From Hyphomicrobiales bacterium (GTDB lineage: Bacteria; Pseudomonadota; Alphaproteobacteria; Rhizobiales; Phreatobacteraceae): a DNA stretch of 64,000 nt. Below are positions 26,291-34,814 of the stretch, in pieces. The DNA lies in the NCBI GenBank assembly GCA_017304475.1, contig JAFKKV010000031.1:1-64000 (forward strand), read 5' to 3'. Made by a program: the position numbers and the translations under genes. Within the stretch, counting starts at the first letter, position 1. Each line of letters starts with the position of its first letter. The notes beneath the pieces are model-generated. The model searched no databases, was not told the DNA's origin, and was given only the letters and a program-made list of their open reading frames with translations.

Positions 26291-27940
26291 ATGGCAATCA
26301 AATCCGATATCGCGCAGCCGCGGACGATGACCACGGCAGAGGCCGTCGTCGATCAACTCGCGCGCAATGAGGTGTCCACGGTTTTCGCTCTTCCCGGCGT
26401 GCAGAACGACCACCTGTTCGATGCCTTTGCCGGGGCCGCGGACCGGATCAAGCTGATCCATACGCGTCACGAGCAGGGCGCCGCCTATATGGCGCTCGGC
26501 GCGGCGCTCGCGACCGGCAAGCCTTCCGTCTTCACGGTCGTTCCCGGCCCGGGCATCCTCAATGCCTCCGGAGCGCTCTGCACCGCCTATGCCCTGAACG
26601 CTCCGGTGCTGGCCTTGACCGGGCAGATCGCCAATGCGGCCATCGGCAGGGGCCTTGGCCTTCTGCACGAGATTCCGGACCAGCTCGGGGTCCTGCGCTC
26701 GCTGACCAAATGGGCGGACAGGATCCATGCGCCGCACGAGGCGCCGCTGAAGGTCAACGAGGCCTTCGCGCAGATGCGCAGCGATCGGCCACGCCCGGCG
26801 GCCCTCGAATGTGCCATTGATGTCTGGCCCCGGCGCGCACCGGTCGCTTGCCTCGATGGAGCGGTGCCGCGCGCCATTCCGGTCGACGACGACGCGGTCA
26901 GGGCCGCGGCCAGGCTTCTGAGCGCGGCGGCCCGGCCGCTGATCATCGTCGGAGGTGGCGCGCTCGACGCCGGCGAGGCGGTGAGGGAGGTGGCGGAGAT
27001 CCTGCAGGCGCCGGTCTCCAGCCACCGGACCGGCCGGGGTGTCCTGGACAGCCGCCATCCCCTGAGCGTCAACAGCGCCGTCGGCCACAGGCTGTGGCGC
27101 GATGCCGATGTGGTGCTGGCCGTCGGCACGCGATTGCAGCTGCAGCAGCTGCAATGGGGGCTCGACGACAAGATCAAGATCGTGCGCATCGACGCGGATG
27201 CCGACGAGCTGGATCGGGTTCGACCGGCCAGTATCGGCATCGTCGGCGATGCCGGTCCGGTCATGGCCGCCCTGGCGCGCGAACTGGCGCGCCAAGCGGG
27301 TTCGCGGCCCTCCAGGACCGATGAATTGCAGCAGATCAGGGCGCTGTCCGATGCCGACTGGGCCCAATGCCGGCCGCAGATCGATTTCCTGGAGGCGATC
27401 CGATCGGAGCTTCCCGAGGACGGCATCTTCGTCGACGAGCTGACCCAGCTCGGCTACGTCAGCAGGCTGTCATTTCCGATCTACAAGCCGCGCACGTTCA
27501 TCACGCCCGGCTATCAGGGAACGCTGGGCTGGGGACTGGCCACCGCGCTCGGCGTCAAGGCGGCCATGCCGGACAAGGCCGTCGTGGCGGTCAGTGGCGA
27601 CGGCGGCTTCATGTTCAATGTCCAGGAACTCGCGACAGCCGTGCAGCATCGCATTCCCGTCGTCGTCGTGCTGATGAACGATGGTGCATTCGGCAATGTG
27701 ATGCGGACGCAGACCGAGGATTTCGGCAACCGCAGGATCGCCAGCAATCTGACCAATCCCGACTTCGTGAAGCTGGCGGAAAGCTTCGGCGCGCTCGGGC
27801 TGCGGGCGAAAACGCCGGCGGAGCTGAAGCAGGCGCTGCGACAGGCCTTCCAGTCCGGTTTGCCCACCGTCATCGATGTTCCCGTCGGGCCGATGCCGAG
27901 CCCCTGGAACGTGCTGCGTTTCACCCGCTCGCGCCCGTGA
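26291..27940 (+). CDS. Thiamine pyrophosphate-dependent enzyme (acetolactate synthase-like)
   Basis: ThDP enzyme of the acetolactate synthase/2-keto-acid decarboxylase superfamily (549 aa) with all three domains. The catalytic glutamate is in HTRHEQGAAYMA (about residue 55) and the ThDP/Mg motif is GDGGFMFNVQEL ... LMNDGAFGN. Chemistry is likely decarboxylation or carboligation of a 2-oxo acid, or C-C lyase action on a 2-hydroxyacyl-CoA. It is separated from ridA by 292 bp with no visible feature, so it may have its own promoter. Start ATG 26291 has GAGGA upstream; ATG 26270 is possible. Substrate not predictable. Confidence 0.82.
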   Translation: MAIKSDIAQPRTMTTAEAVVDQLARNEVSTVFALPGVQNDHLFDAFAGAADRIKLIHTRHEQGAAYMALGAALATGKPSVFTVVPGPGILNASGALCTAYALNAPVLALTGQIANAAIGRGLGLLHEIPDQLGVLRSLTKWADRIHAPHEAPLKVNEAFAQMRSDRPRPAALECAIDVWPRRAPVACLDGAVPRAIPVDDDAVRAAARLLSAAARPLIIVGGGALDAGEAVREVAEILQAPVSSHRTGRGVLDSRHPLSVNSAVGHRLWRDADVVLAVGTRLQLQQLQWGLDDKIKIVRIDADADELDRVRPASIGIVGDAGPVMAALARELARQAGSRPSRTDELQQIRALSDADWAQCRPQIDFLEAIRSELPEDGIFVDELTQLGYVSRLSFPIYKPRTFITPGYQGTLGWGLATALGVKAAMPDKAVVAVSGDGGFMFNVQELATAVQHRIPVVVVLMNDGAFGNVMRTQTEDFGNRRIASNLTNPDFVKLAESFGALGLRAKTPAELKQALRQAFQSGLPTVIDVPVGPMPSPWNVLRFTRSRP

Positions 27941-27946
27941 CGGCGG

Positions 27947-27967
27947 GCGCCGCGCGGCCCGCGGCGC
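27947..27967 (+). terminator. GC-rich stem-loop after the ThDP enzyme gene
   Basis: GCGCCGCG and CGCGGCGC form a perfect 8-bp stem with a 5-nt loop, 6 nt after the stop codon. No T-run follows. It separates this operon from the AT-rich promoter of the transporter operon. Confidence 0.4.
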
Positions 27968-28102
27968 GGTCGCCTCGGTGAGTGCGACAATCTGCTCCAG
28001 CCTGTCGTCCTGACACGCATCGTGCTCCGCCGGGGCACTCGAAATGGCTTTGGCGGCGGCACATTGCTGCTTCCATGCGCTGTCGTGCCTGTTTCGAGTA
28101 TC

Positions 28103-28119
28103 GTATCGTATATTGATAC
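28103..28119 (+). promoter_or_regulatory. Operator 2 (GTATC-N7-GATAC) before the Aap-type transporter operon
   Basis: GTATCGTATATTGATAC, followed one base later by GAATATTTC. It is 92 nt upstream of the transporter's first gene, in an AT-rich island (28085-28160) within GC-rich DNA. Same motif and orientation as operator 1. Confidence 0.7.
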
Positions 28120-28211
28120 AGAATATTTCATATAGACCTGCTATATTTATTGTGTATCGTTCCCTCTGGGTGACCTGAACGTATTCAAAGACAATCAGAG
28201 GGGCGTCGGGC

Positions 28212-29237
28212 ATGAAACTCAATATCGCTTTGATCTGCGGCTTGTTGTTCGCAAGTTCACTTCAGGAAGCGTCGGCGCAGGGCCCGACACTCGATGCCAT
28301 CAAGCAGCGCGGCAGCCTGCAGTGCAGCACCATCGCCGGCGGCTCGCCCGGCTTTTTCGAGCTCGACGACAAGGGCCGCTGGAACGGCTTCGACTCGGAG
28401 ATTTGCCGCGCGGTCGCGACAGCGATCCTGGGGGCGCCGGACAAGGCGGTCTTCGTGCCGCTGAGCTGGCCGCAGCGTTTCCCGGCGCTTCAGTCCGGCA
28501 GCGTCGACATCGTCGTCAACCACACGAGCTGGACGCTTCAGCGTAACTCCGTTCTCGGCTTCCAGTTCACGCTGCCCTATTTCTTCGGCGGCACCCAGTT
28601 CATGATCAAGAAGCGGGCGGGCGTCACCAGCGCGGCGCAGCTCGACGGCGTCACGGTCTGCGTACCCGCGGGCACGACGACGGAGCGGCTCGCGGCGGAT
28701 TATCTCGCGTCGAAGAAGCTCAATTTCAGGATGCTCCCCTTCGAGAAGACCGAGGATGCCCGCGCGGCCTATCTGGCCGATCGCTGCGACACCATTGCCG
28801 GCTGGGGGCCGACGCTGGCGGTCTTCGGGGTTCGCCGCTCGCGCGACGCCGCGGAGAACATCGTGCTGCCGGAGGTGCTGACCAACGAGCCGGTCTCGGC
28901 GGTCGTTCGCCAGGGCGACGAGAAGTTCCTCATCCTGGTCAACTGGGTGATCGCGGCGCTCATCGAGGCCGAAGAGCTCGGCATCACCAGTGCCAATGTC
29001 GATTCCATGAAAGGCCATGCCGATCCCCGGGTCGCGCGGCTCCTGGGCTCCCAGCCCGGGCTGGGCAAGGGACTGGGCCTGCGCGACAGCTGGGCCTATG
29101 ACGTGATCAAGCAGATCGGCAATTACAGCGAGATCTTCGGACGCAATCTCGGCGCCGGATCGGCCTATAATCTGCCGCGTGGGTTGACCCGGCTCTGGCG
29201 CGATGGCGGCGTGCTCTACGCGCCGGTCTTCGACTGA
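28212..29237 (+). CDS. Amino-acid ABC transporter substrate-binding protein (AapJ-like)
   Basis: Periplasmic binding protein of the general L-amino acid (AapJ) type (341 aa). Signal peptide residues 1-22 end ASAQ; mature segments include RGSLQCSTIAGGSPGF, WNGFDSEICRAVA and DIVVNHTSWTLQRN, all typical of AapJ. AapJ systems take up a broad set of L-amino acids; this copy sits inside a catabolic regulon, so a related nitrogenous acid is plausible. Followed 9 nt later by the first permease gene. Confidence 0.87.
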   Translation: MKLNIALICGLLFASSLQEASAQGPTLDAIKQRGSLQCSTIAGGSPGFFELDDKGRWNGFDSEICRAVATAILGAPDKAVFVPLSWPQRFPALQSGSVDIVVNHTSWTLQRNSVLGFQFTLPYFFGGTQFMIKKRAGVTSAAQLDGVTVCVPAGTTTERLAADYLASKKLNFRMLPFEKTEDARAAYLADRCDTIAGWGPTLAVFGVRRSRDAAENIVLPEVLTNEPVSAVVRQGDEKFLILVNWVIAALIEAEELGITSANVDSMKGHADPRVARLLGSQPGLGKGLGLRDSWAYDVIKQIGNYSEIFGRNLGAGSAYNLPRGLTRLWRDGGVLYAPVFD

Positions 29238-29246
29238 GGCCCGGTC

Positions 29247-30482
29247 ATGCGCACTATCGGCTCGGAGCGCTCCCCCTGGCTTGTGGTACGCGGCCTCTGG
29301 TTTCACCGGCAGCTTCGCAGGTATGTGGTCCAGGGCCTGTTTCTCTGCGCGGTCGTGCTGGCCCTGGCGACCACCATCAGCAATGTGCACGCCAACCTGG
29401 TTCGCCAGGGCATGGCTTATGGCTGGGACTTTCTCTGGCGGAACACAGGGTGGCGGTTGTCCACCTCCATTCTGAGCCAGGACCTGGGTGACCCCTACTG
29501 GTGGACGATATCCATGGGCGTGCTCAACACGCTCGTCCTCGGCCTGCTCTGCATCGTCTTCGCGACCATCGTCGGCTGCTGCATCGGGCTTTTCCGCCTG
29601 TCGTCCAACGCGGCGCTGCGGGCCTTCAGCACCGTCTATGTCGACCTGCTGCGAAACGTGCCCGTGATCATGCAGATCTATTTCTGGTACGAGATCTTCA
29701 AGCACGCTCCGATCGAGCGTAAGGCGCTGGCTTTCGGCGGCGGGTTTTTCCTGAGCAGCCGGGGCTTCTACTTTCCGGCCGTGTGGATCGAGCCCGGCGC
29801 GGGCCTGCTGCTGTTCGGCCTGATGGTGCTGGTCGGCGCCACCGCCTACATGGCGATGAAGGGCCGATCCTTCTATCCCTTGCTGGCGACCCTGGCGGCG
29901 AGCGCGCTCGTCCTGGGGTGGCCCGGGGGAGCACTGCAGGTTCAGTTGCCGGTCTTGCAGGGCTTCAGCTTCCGGGGCGGCAACCGGATGCCGGTCGAGT
30001 TCGTGGTCCTGCTCGTGGCGATCACGCTCTACTCCGCCAGCTATATCGCCGAGATCGTGCGCGGCGGCCTGCTCGCGGTCGACAACGGCCAGATCGAAGC
30101 CGGGCGTGCGCTCGGCCTGAAGGAGCGGAACATCAACTGGCTCATTCGCTTTCCGCTGGCGATGCGAAGCGCCCTGCCGCCATTGAGCAACCAGTATCTC
30201 ATCACCATGAAGGTCACGTCGCTCGGCGCGGCCATCGGCTTCGCGGATCTGTTTTCCGTGACATCCAGCAGCATCAACCACGCCGGCCAGACGATCGAGA
30301 TGCTGGTCGTCATGATGGGCTCCTATCTGCTGATCAACTATGTGCTGGCGAGCGCCATGCAGCGGCTGAATCAGCGCGTCGCGTTGAAGCGCCACGATTC
30401 GTCGGCGCTCCAGTCGCCGATCCGCGCGCGGAGGTCATGGTTCAAGGGCCGCGCCGCCAGGCCGGAGCCCGTCAGCCCATGA
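29247..30482 (+). CDS. Amino-acid ABC transporter permease (AapQ-like)
   Basis: Inner-membrane permease of the polar amino-acid HisM family (411 aa), the long AapQ form with an insertion before the BPD domain. The EAA loop appears as QIEAGRALGLKERNINWLIRFPLAM. Several hydrophobic helices flank it. Its stop overlaps the next permease start by 4 nt (ATGA). Works as heterodimer with the following gene. Confidence 0.87.
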   Translation: MRTIGSERSPWLVVRGLWFHRQLRRYVVQGLFLCAVVLALATTISNVHANLVRQGMAYGWDFLWRNTGWRLSTSILSQDLGDPYWWTISMGVLNTLVLGLLCIVFATIVGCCIGLFRLSSNAALRAFSTVYVDLLRNVPVIMQIYFWYEIFKHAPIERKALAFGGGFFLSSRGFYFPAVWIEPGAGLLLFGLMVLVGATAYMAMKGRSFYPLLATLAASALVLGWPGGALQVQLPVLQGFSFRGGNRMPVEFVVLLVAITLYSASYIAEIVRGGLLAVDNGQIEAGRALGLKERNINWLIRFPLAMRSALPPLSNQYLITMKVTSLGAAIGFADLFSVTSSSINHAGQTIEMLVVMMGSYLLINYVLASAMQRLNQRVALKRHDSSALQSPIRARRSWFKGRAARPEPVSP

Positions 30483-31531
30483 GGTCCCCGGTCACCCTGC
30501 GCGCACAGCTGTTCGGCACCAAGGCCAATATGCTGCTCACCCTGGCGCTGGCGGCCGTCGGGTTGTTCATCCTGGGCTCGGTCGTCCGCTGGGCCTTCAT
30601 CGACAGCCTCTGGAAGGAAACCTACGAGGGGCAATGCGCCACCGTGCCGGGCGCGTGCTGGGCGGTCATCCATGCGCGCTACAGGCTCATTCTCTTCGGG
30701 CTTTATCCCTATGAGGAACACTGGCGTTCCGCCCTGGCTTGCGTCGTGGCCCTGTCGATCGTGGTGCTGAGCTGCATGCCGCGGTTCTGGAGCCTCACCC
30801 GTCTGGTCGCGATCTGGCTGTGCGGGGCCGCCATCTTCGTGCTGCTGATGCGCGGCGGCATCCCGGGCCTGCCCCTGGTGACGACCGACAAGTGGGGCGG
30901 TCTGGCGCTGACCCTCTACGTCTATCTCTCCACCATCATCATCGGCGTTCCCCTGGGCATCATTCTCGCCCTGGGTCGTCAGTCGGACCTGCCGGCGATC
31001 CGCATCGTCGTCACCATGGTGGTCGATTTCGTCCGATCGATCCCGATCCTCGCCGTGGTGTTCTGCGCGGCCCTGTTCGCGCCGTTCATCCTTCCGGGTT
31101 GGCTCAATCCCGATACGCTCTATCGCGTCATCGCCGCCTTCGCCTTCTTCTTCTCCTGCTACTACGCGATGATCGTGACGGGGGGCATCCAGGCGGTGGC
31201 GCCGGGGCAATACGACGCCGCGGCCGCTCTCGGGCTGGGTTATTGGCGCTGTCGCCTGCTGATCGTCATGCCACAGGCGCTGCGCACGGCGCTGCCGGCA
31301 ACGGTCAATCACATGGTGATCACGCTCAAGGAAACCTCCGTGCTGATCATCATCGGAATGTTCGAACTGACGGCCTCCGGCAACGCGGCGCTGCAGAGCG
31401 GTGCATGGCAGCAGTATTACGTTGAAGTCTACATCTTCGTTTCGCTGATCTACTTCACGCTCTCGTTCTCGTTGTCGCGCTACGGCGCGTATCTGGAGCG
31501 GAAGATGCGGGTCGGCTCCATCTCCCGGTGA
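30479..31531 (+). CDS. Amino-acid ABC transporter permease (AapM-like)
   Basis: Second permease subunit (350 aa) of the AapM type with EAA loop QYDAAAALGLGYWRCRLLIVMPQAL, and hydrophobic helices before and after it. The next gene is an SDR, not the expected ATPase AapP, which is absent from the whole locus. The importer therefore needs an ATPase encoded elsewhere. Confidence 0.87.
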   Translation: MRSPVTLRAQLFGTKANMLLTLALAAVGLFILGSVVRWAFIDSLWKETYEGQCATVPGACWAVIHARYRLILFGLYPYEEHWRSALACVVALSIVVLSCMPRFWSLTRLVAIWLCGAAIFVLLMRGGIPGLPLVTTDKWGGLALTLYVYLSTIIIGVPLGIILALGRQSDLPAIRIVVTMVVDFVRSIPILAVVFCAALFAPFILPGWLNPDTLYRVIAAFAFFFSCYYAMIVTGGIQAVAPGQYDAAAALGLGYWRCRLLIVMPQALRTALPATVNHMVITLKETSVLIIIGMFELTASGNAALQSGAWQQYYVEVYIFVSLIYFTLSFSLSRYGAYLERKMRVGSISR

Positions 31532-31560
31532 CGTTCCGGCTCCAGCCTCGAGAGGTTTCC

Positions 31561-32310
31561 ATGTCCGACCAGAAGACCGTCATCGTCACCGCCGCCAGCC
31601 GCGGCATCGGGGCCGCATGCGCGCGAACGCTTGCCGCCAAGGGGTGGCGCGTGGTGCTCATGTCCACCTCCGAAGGCTGCGAAACCCTGGCCGCGGAACT
31701 CGGCGGCTATGCCCTGCGCGGTTCGGTCACCGAACCGGCGGATCTGGCGGCGCTGGTGGCCCTGGCCATGGAGAAGACCGGCCGCATCGACGCTCTCGTC
31801 GCCAATACCGGGCATGGCCCTGGGCTTTCCGAGGTGAAGGCCGGGCCGGCCTATGGTCCCGATTCCGCCGGCCATCTTCTAGATATCGACGATGCCGACT
31901 GGCATGCGGCGCTCGACATGTACGTGATGAATGTCATCCGGCTGGCGCGGCTGATCACGCCGATCATGATGCGGCAGGGGAGCGGCGCGATCGTCGCCAT
32001 CTCGTCGAAGATCGCGGTGGAGCCGAAGCCGACCTATCCGACCAGCGCCTTGCGGCTGGCGTTGCATGCCTTCGCGAAACTCTATGCCGATCGCTACGGC
32101 CGCGCCGGCATCCGCTTCAATTGCGTGCTACCAGGCCTGATCGAAAACTGGCCGGTGCCGGAACAGTCTCTGCAGCAACTGCCGCTTGGCCGTGCCGTGA
32201 AGCTGGACGAGCTCGCCGAAACCGTCGCCTTCCTGGTCTCGGAGGCGGCCGGCGGTGTCACCGGCCAGAGCATCCTGGTCGATGGCGGCTCCGCGCGCGG
32301 CGTGCGCTAG
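31561..32310 (+). CDS. Atypical SDR family protein
   Basis: SDR-fold protein (249 aa). The cofactor motif TAASRGIG and a C-terminal GVTGQSILVDGG are canonical, but the active site is not: NNAG is replaced by NTGHG, the serine-tyrosine spacing is about three residues short, and the YxxxK motif reads YPTSA, so the catalytic lysine is missing. It may use another base or have lost dehydrogenase activity. I use ATG 31561, preceded by GAGAGG, not an overlapping GTG at 31528. Last gene of the operator-2 operon, convergent with iclR. Confidence 0.8.
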   Translation: MSDQKTVIVTAASRGIGAACARTLAAKGWRVVLMSTSEGCETLAAELGGYALRGSVTEPADLAALVALAMEKTGRIDALVANTGHGPGLSEVKAGPAYGPDSAGHLLDIDDADWHAALDMYVMNVIRLARLITPIMMRQGSGAIVAISSKIAVEPKPTYPTSALRLALHAFAKLYADRYGRAGIRFNCVLPGLIENWPVPEQSLQQLPLGRAVKLDELAETVAFLVSEAAGGVTGQSILVDGGSARGVR

Positions 32311-32319
32311 GGCAGGGCG

Positions 32320-33090
32320 CTACGGGGCATCGCCCGCCGTCACCGGATAGCTTCCGCCCAGGACGCGCGTCGCCTGTTCGGCGACCGAAATGGCCAGCGC
32401 TCCGACGCGGTCGAAGTCGGAATGGGGCAAAGTGACGGAATCGCTGGTCAGCACGACCGAGCCGACCGGCGTCGGCCCGCTGCCCCAGACGGGGGCGGCG
32501 ACGCTGCTGATGCGCGCCGTGGAGCCGCGCTCCGAACAGGCATAGAGACGCTGGCGGATGAGTTTGATCTCCTTGCGCAGGTCAGCCGCCGCGTCGCCGG
32601 TCGCCGCGGCCTCCTTGGTCAGCTTTCCGGCGATCTCTTCGATCGAGGCTTCGTCGAGAAACGCAAGGATCGCGCGTCCGGAGGCGGCGACATGCATGGG
32701 AATCCGCTGCCCGGGATCGGAGGAATTGGCCCGCCCCTTCTCGCCATCGATCTTGTCGAGATAGATGATGTCGGGAAAATCCGCCCAGGCGAAATAGGTG
32801 GTTAGTTCGGAATTCTTGGCGGCATAGCGCAGGATCGGATGGACCAGGCGCCGCGCCTCGTTCTGGGCGATGACGCGCGATCCCAGCTCCCATATCCGAA
32901 GCGTCGGCCGGTAGCGGCTCGAATCGGCGGTCTTCTCGATATAGCCCTCTTCCAGCAGGGTCTGGAAAATGCGCTGAACCGCGCTCTTGTTGAGCTTGAT
33001 CGCGCGGGCCAGCTCCGAAATGCCGCGCGGCGTGTCGGAGAGCGCGAGTGATTCCAGGATCCGGAGGCTCTTGCGAAGGGTCGTGCTCAT
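32320..33090 (-). CDS. IclR family transcriptional regulator
   Basis: IclR-type regulator (256 aa). The N-terminal winged HTH (about residues 5-60) contains GISELARAIKLNKSAVQRIFQTL, and the GAF-like effector domain follows from about residue 75 with IYLDKIDG and MHVAASGRAILAF. It is the only regulator inside the 24.8-45 kb locus, so it probably binds the GTATC-N7-GATAC palindromes before all four transcription units, including its own (33365-33381, inverted). ATG 33090 is preferred over a TTG 24 nt upstream. Repressor or activator role and ligand unknown. Confidence 0.88.
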   Translation of the reverse strand: MSTTLRKSLRILESLALSDTPRGISELARAIKLNKSAVQRIFQTLLEEGYIEKTADSSRYRPTLRIWELGSRVIAQNEARRLVHPILRYAAKNSELTTYFAWADFPDIIYLDKIDGEKGRANSSDPGQRIPMHVAASGRAILAFLDEASIEEIAGKLTKEAAATGDAAADLRKEIKLIRQRLYACSERGSTARISSVAAPVWGSGPTPVGSVVLTSDSVTLPHSDFDRVGALAISVAEQATRVLGGSYPVTAGDAP

Positions 33091-33364
33091 TGCTCGTCGA
33101 TCGTCTCGGTCCAAAGGCGGCGGCTGGGAAGGCCACGGAAATCAGTTGAGCGGTAGGTTAGAACATCGTCGGCGTCAATTGACGCATTGCATCGCAATAC
33201 GACACGCGCGCTCGATGTCGCGACGGCATGATCCGCGATTGCGCGTCCGCTCCAGCCATTAGTCGCAATCCAGGCCGGATGTTCAAGCCGACGCGGCGCT
33301 AGCCTCATGGGTGGTCTCCCGCTGGTCGATGCCATGTGAACAGAAGTGGCCGACGAAATATTTC

Positions 33365-33381
33365 GTATCAAAATACGATAC
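33365..33381 (-). promoter_or_regulatory. Operator 3 (GTATC-N7-GATAC), oriented toward iclR
   Basis: On the minus strand GTATCGTATTTTGATAC, directly followed by the perfect palindrome GAAATATTTC (33355-33364). It differs from operator 2 at one position within the 17-mer. It lies about 275 nt upstream of iclR, suggesting autoregulation. Confidence 0.7.
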
Positions 33382-33539
33382 AATCAGCGCGCTCTGGCGG
33401 CAAGCGGGAATAATTCGCCGAATCTGAGCTGCAACGCGCAAAATATTGCTGTGTTGGACGAACTCGAAGCCGTTGTCTCATTGGCGCGCGCTTCCGGTCT
33501 GGCGCTTGACAACCCGTCATTGGCGTATTCAAGTACGGC

Positions 33540-33556
33540 GTATTGTATTTTGATCC
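33540..33556 (+). promoter_or_regulatory. Operator 4 (degenerate copy) before the acyl-CoA dehydrogenase operon
   Basis: GTATTGTATTTTGATCC, 15 of 17 bases identical to operator 3 read on its own strand. It lies 63 nt upstream of the acyl-CoA dehydrogenase start. The two changes fall in the half-sites, so binding may be weaker. Confidence 0.55.
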
Positions 33557-33619
33557 GAAGTACCAAAAAATGCTGATGCGATCCGCAAAGGGCATGCATC
33601 ACGCCGACGGGGGACCCGC

Positions 33620-34807
33620 ATGACGTCCGATACGTTTTCGCTGCCCTCCGGAGCCTGGGAGCTGCCCGACGAACTTGCGTTGCTGCGGGACACGGTGGCC
33701 CAGTTCATGCGCAACGAGGTGCGGCCGGCCGAGGATCGCCAGCCTCATGATTGCTACGAGCTGCCGGAGGCCGACCTCGCCAGCCTGCAGGCCAAGGCCC
33801 GGGCGCTCGGACTGTGGTGCCTGGCGTCGCCGCATCAGCATGGCGGCGGTGGCATCGGGCTCCTGGCCCAGGTCCTGGTCGCGGAGGAAGCCGCCAAGTG
33901 CAAGATGGGCGCCTATGTCCCCGCCTGCGGCGCTTTCGGCATCGATCCACCGAGCGTCATCTGGCTCGGCAATGACGATCAGGTCAAACGATATGGCGTG
34001 GCCGGCATTCAGAACGGCAAGAAGAGCTTTGTCGCCATCTCCGAGGCGGATGGCGGCGCCGACCCGGCACGTTCGATCAAGACGCGCGCCGAGCGGGCCG
34101 GCGACCACTACGTCATCAACGGCACGAAGATGTGGATCACGGCCGCGGGCAAGGCGGACTGGGGGCTGGTCTTCGCGCGCACCGGCGAGGCGGGCGACCG
34201 CGGCGGCATCAGCTGCTTCATCGTCGATCGGGACATGCCCGGCATCAGTATCCGCGAGATCCCGGTGATCCGTTCCTACGCGCCCTTCGAGGTGCATTTC
34301 GAGAATGTCAAAGTCCCCGTCGAAAATCGTCTCGGCGCGGAAGGCGAGGGGTTCGCGGTCTGTCAGAAATGGCTGGTGCACGCCCGCGTTCCCTATGCCG
34401 CCGGGGTCATCGGCATCGCGCAGGAGGCCCTCGGCATGGCGACCGCCTGGGTCCGGCAGCGCAAGGCCTTCAAGTCCGCGCTGGCGGACAAGCAGGCGAT
34501 CCAGTGGATGATCGCCGATTCGGAAATGGAGCTGCGCGCGGCGCGGCTTTTGACCTATCAGGCGGCATGGCGGGCGGACCTTGGGCACGACATCAAGATC
34601 GATGCCTCGATCGCCAAGGTGACGGCCACCGAGACGGCGGGGCGCGTGATCGACCGCTGCGTCCAGATGTTCGGCGCGCTCGGCGTCGCCAAGGAACTGC
34701 CGATCGAGCGGTGGTACCGCGAATTGCGCATCAAACGTATCGGCGAGGGGCCGTCCGAGGTCCAGCGCATGGTGGTGGCGCGCCACCTCATCAACGGCGG
34801 CAGGTGA
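33620..34807 (+). CDS. Acyl-CoA dehydrogenase
   Basis: FAD-dependent acyl-CoA dehydrogenase (395 aa, standard length) introducing a 2,3-double bond into a CoA thioester. Seen parts are AISEADGGAD, the FAD-binding GTKMWITAAGKADW, and the C-terminal RWYRELRIKRIGEGPSEVQ where the glutamate is the usual catalytic base position. First gene of a ten-gene operon whose spacing is mostly below 20 nt or overlapping. Substrate chain unknown; electrons would go to ETF. Confidence 0.9.
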   Translation: MTSDTFSLPSGAWELPDELALLRDTVAQFMRNEVRPAEDRQPHDCYELPEADLASLQAKARALGLWCLASPHQHGGGGIGLLAQVLVAEEAAKCKMGAYVPACGAFGIDPPSVIWLGNDDQVKRYGVAGIQNGKKSFVAISEADGGADPARSIKTRAERAGDHYVINGTKMWITAAGKADWGLVFARTGEAGDRGGISCFIVDRDMPGISIREIPVIRSYAPFEVHFENVKVPVENRLGAEGEGFAVCQKWLVHARVPYAAGVIGIAQEALGMATAWVRQRKAFKSALADKQAIQWMIADSEMELRAARLLTYQAAWRADLGHDIKIDASIAKVTATETAGRVIDRCVQMFGALGVAKELPIERWYRELRIKRIGEGPSEVQRMVVARHLINGGR

Positions 34808-34814
34808 GGCGGCG

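Larger units (their letters stand above)
33091..33619. promoter_or_regulatory. 529-bp divergent regulatory region between iclR and the CoA-ester operon
   Basis: No gene is supported here; short frames lack ribosome sites. The region holds operator 3 facing iclR and operator 4 facing the acyl-CoA dehydrogenase operon, both in AT-rich patches. The length and the two opposed operators suggest independent divergent promoters rather than one shared core promoter. Confidence 0.65.
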
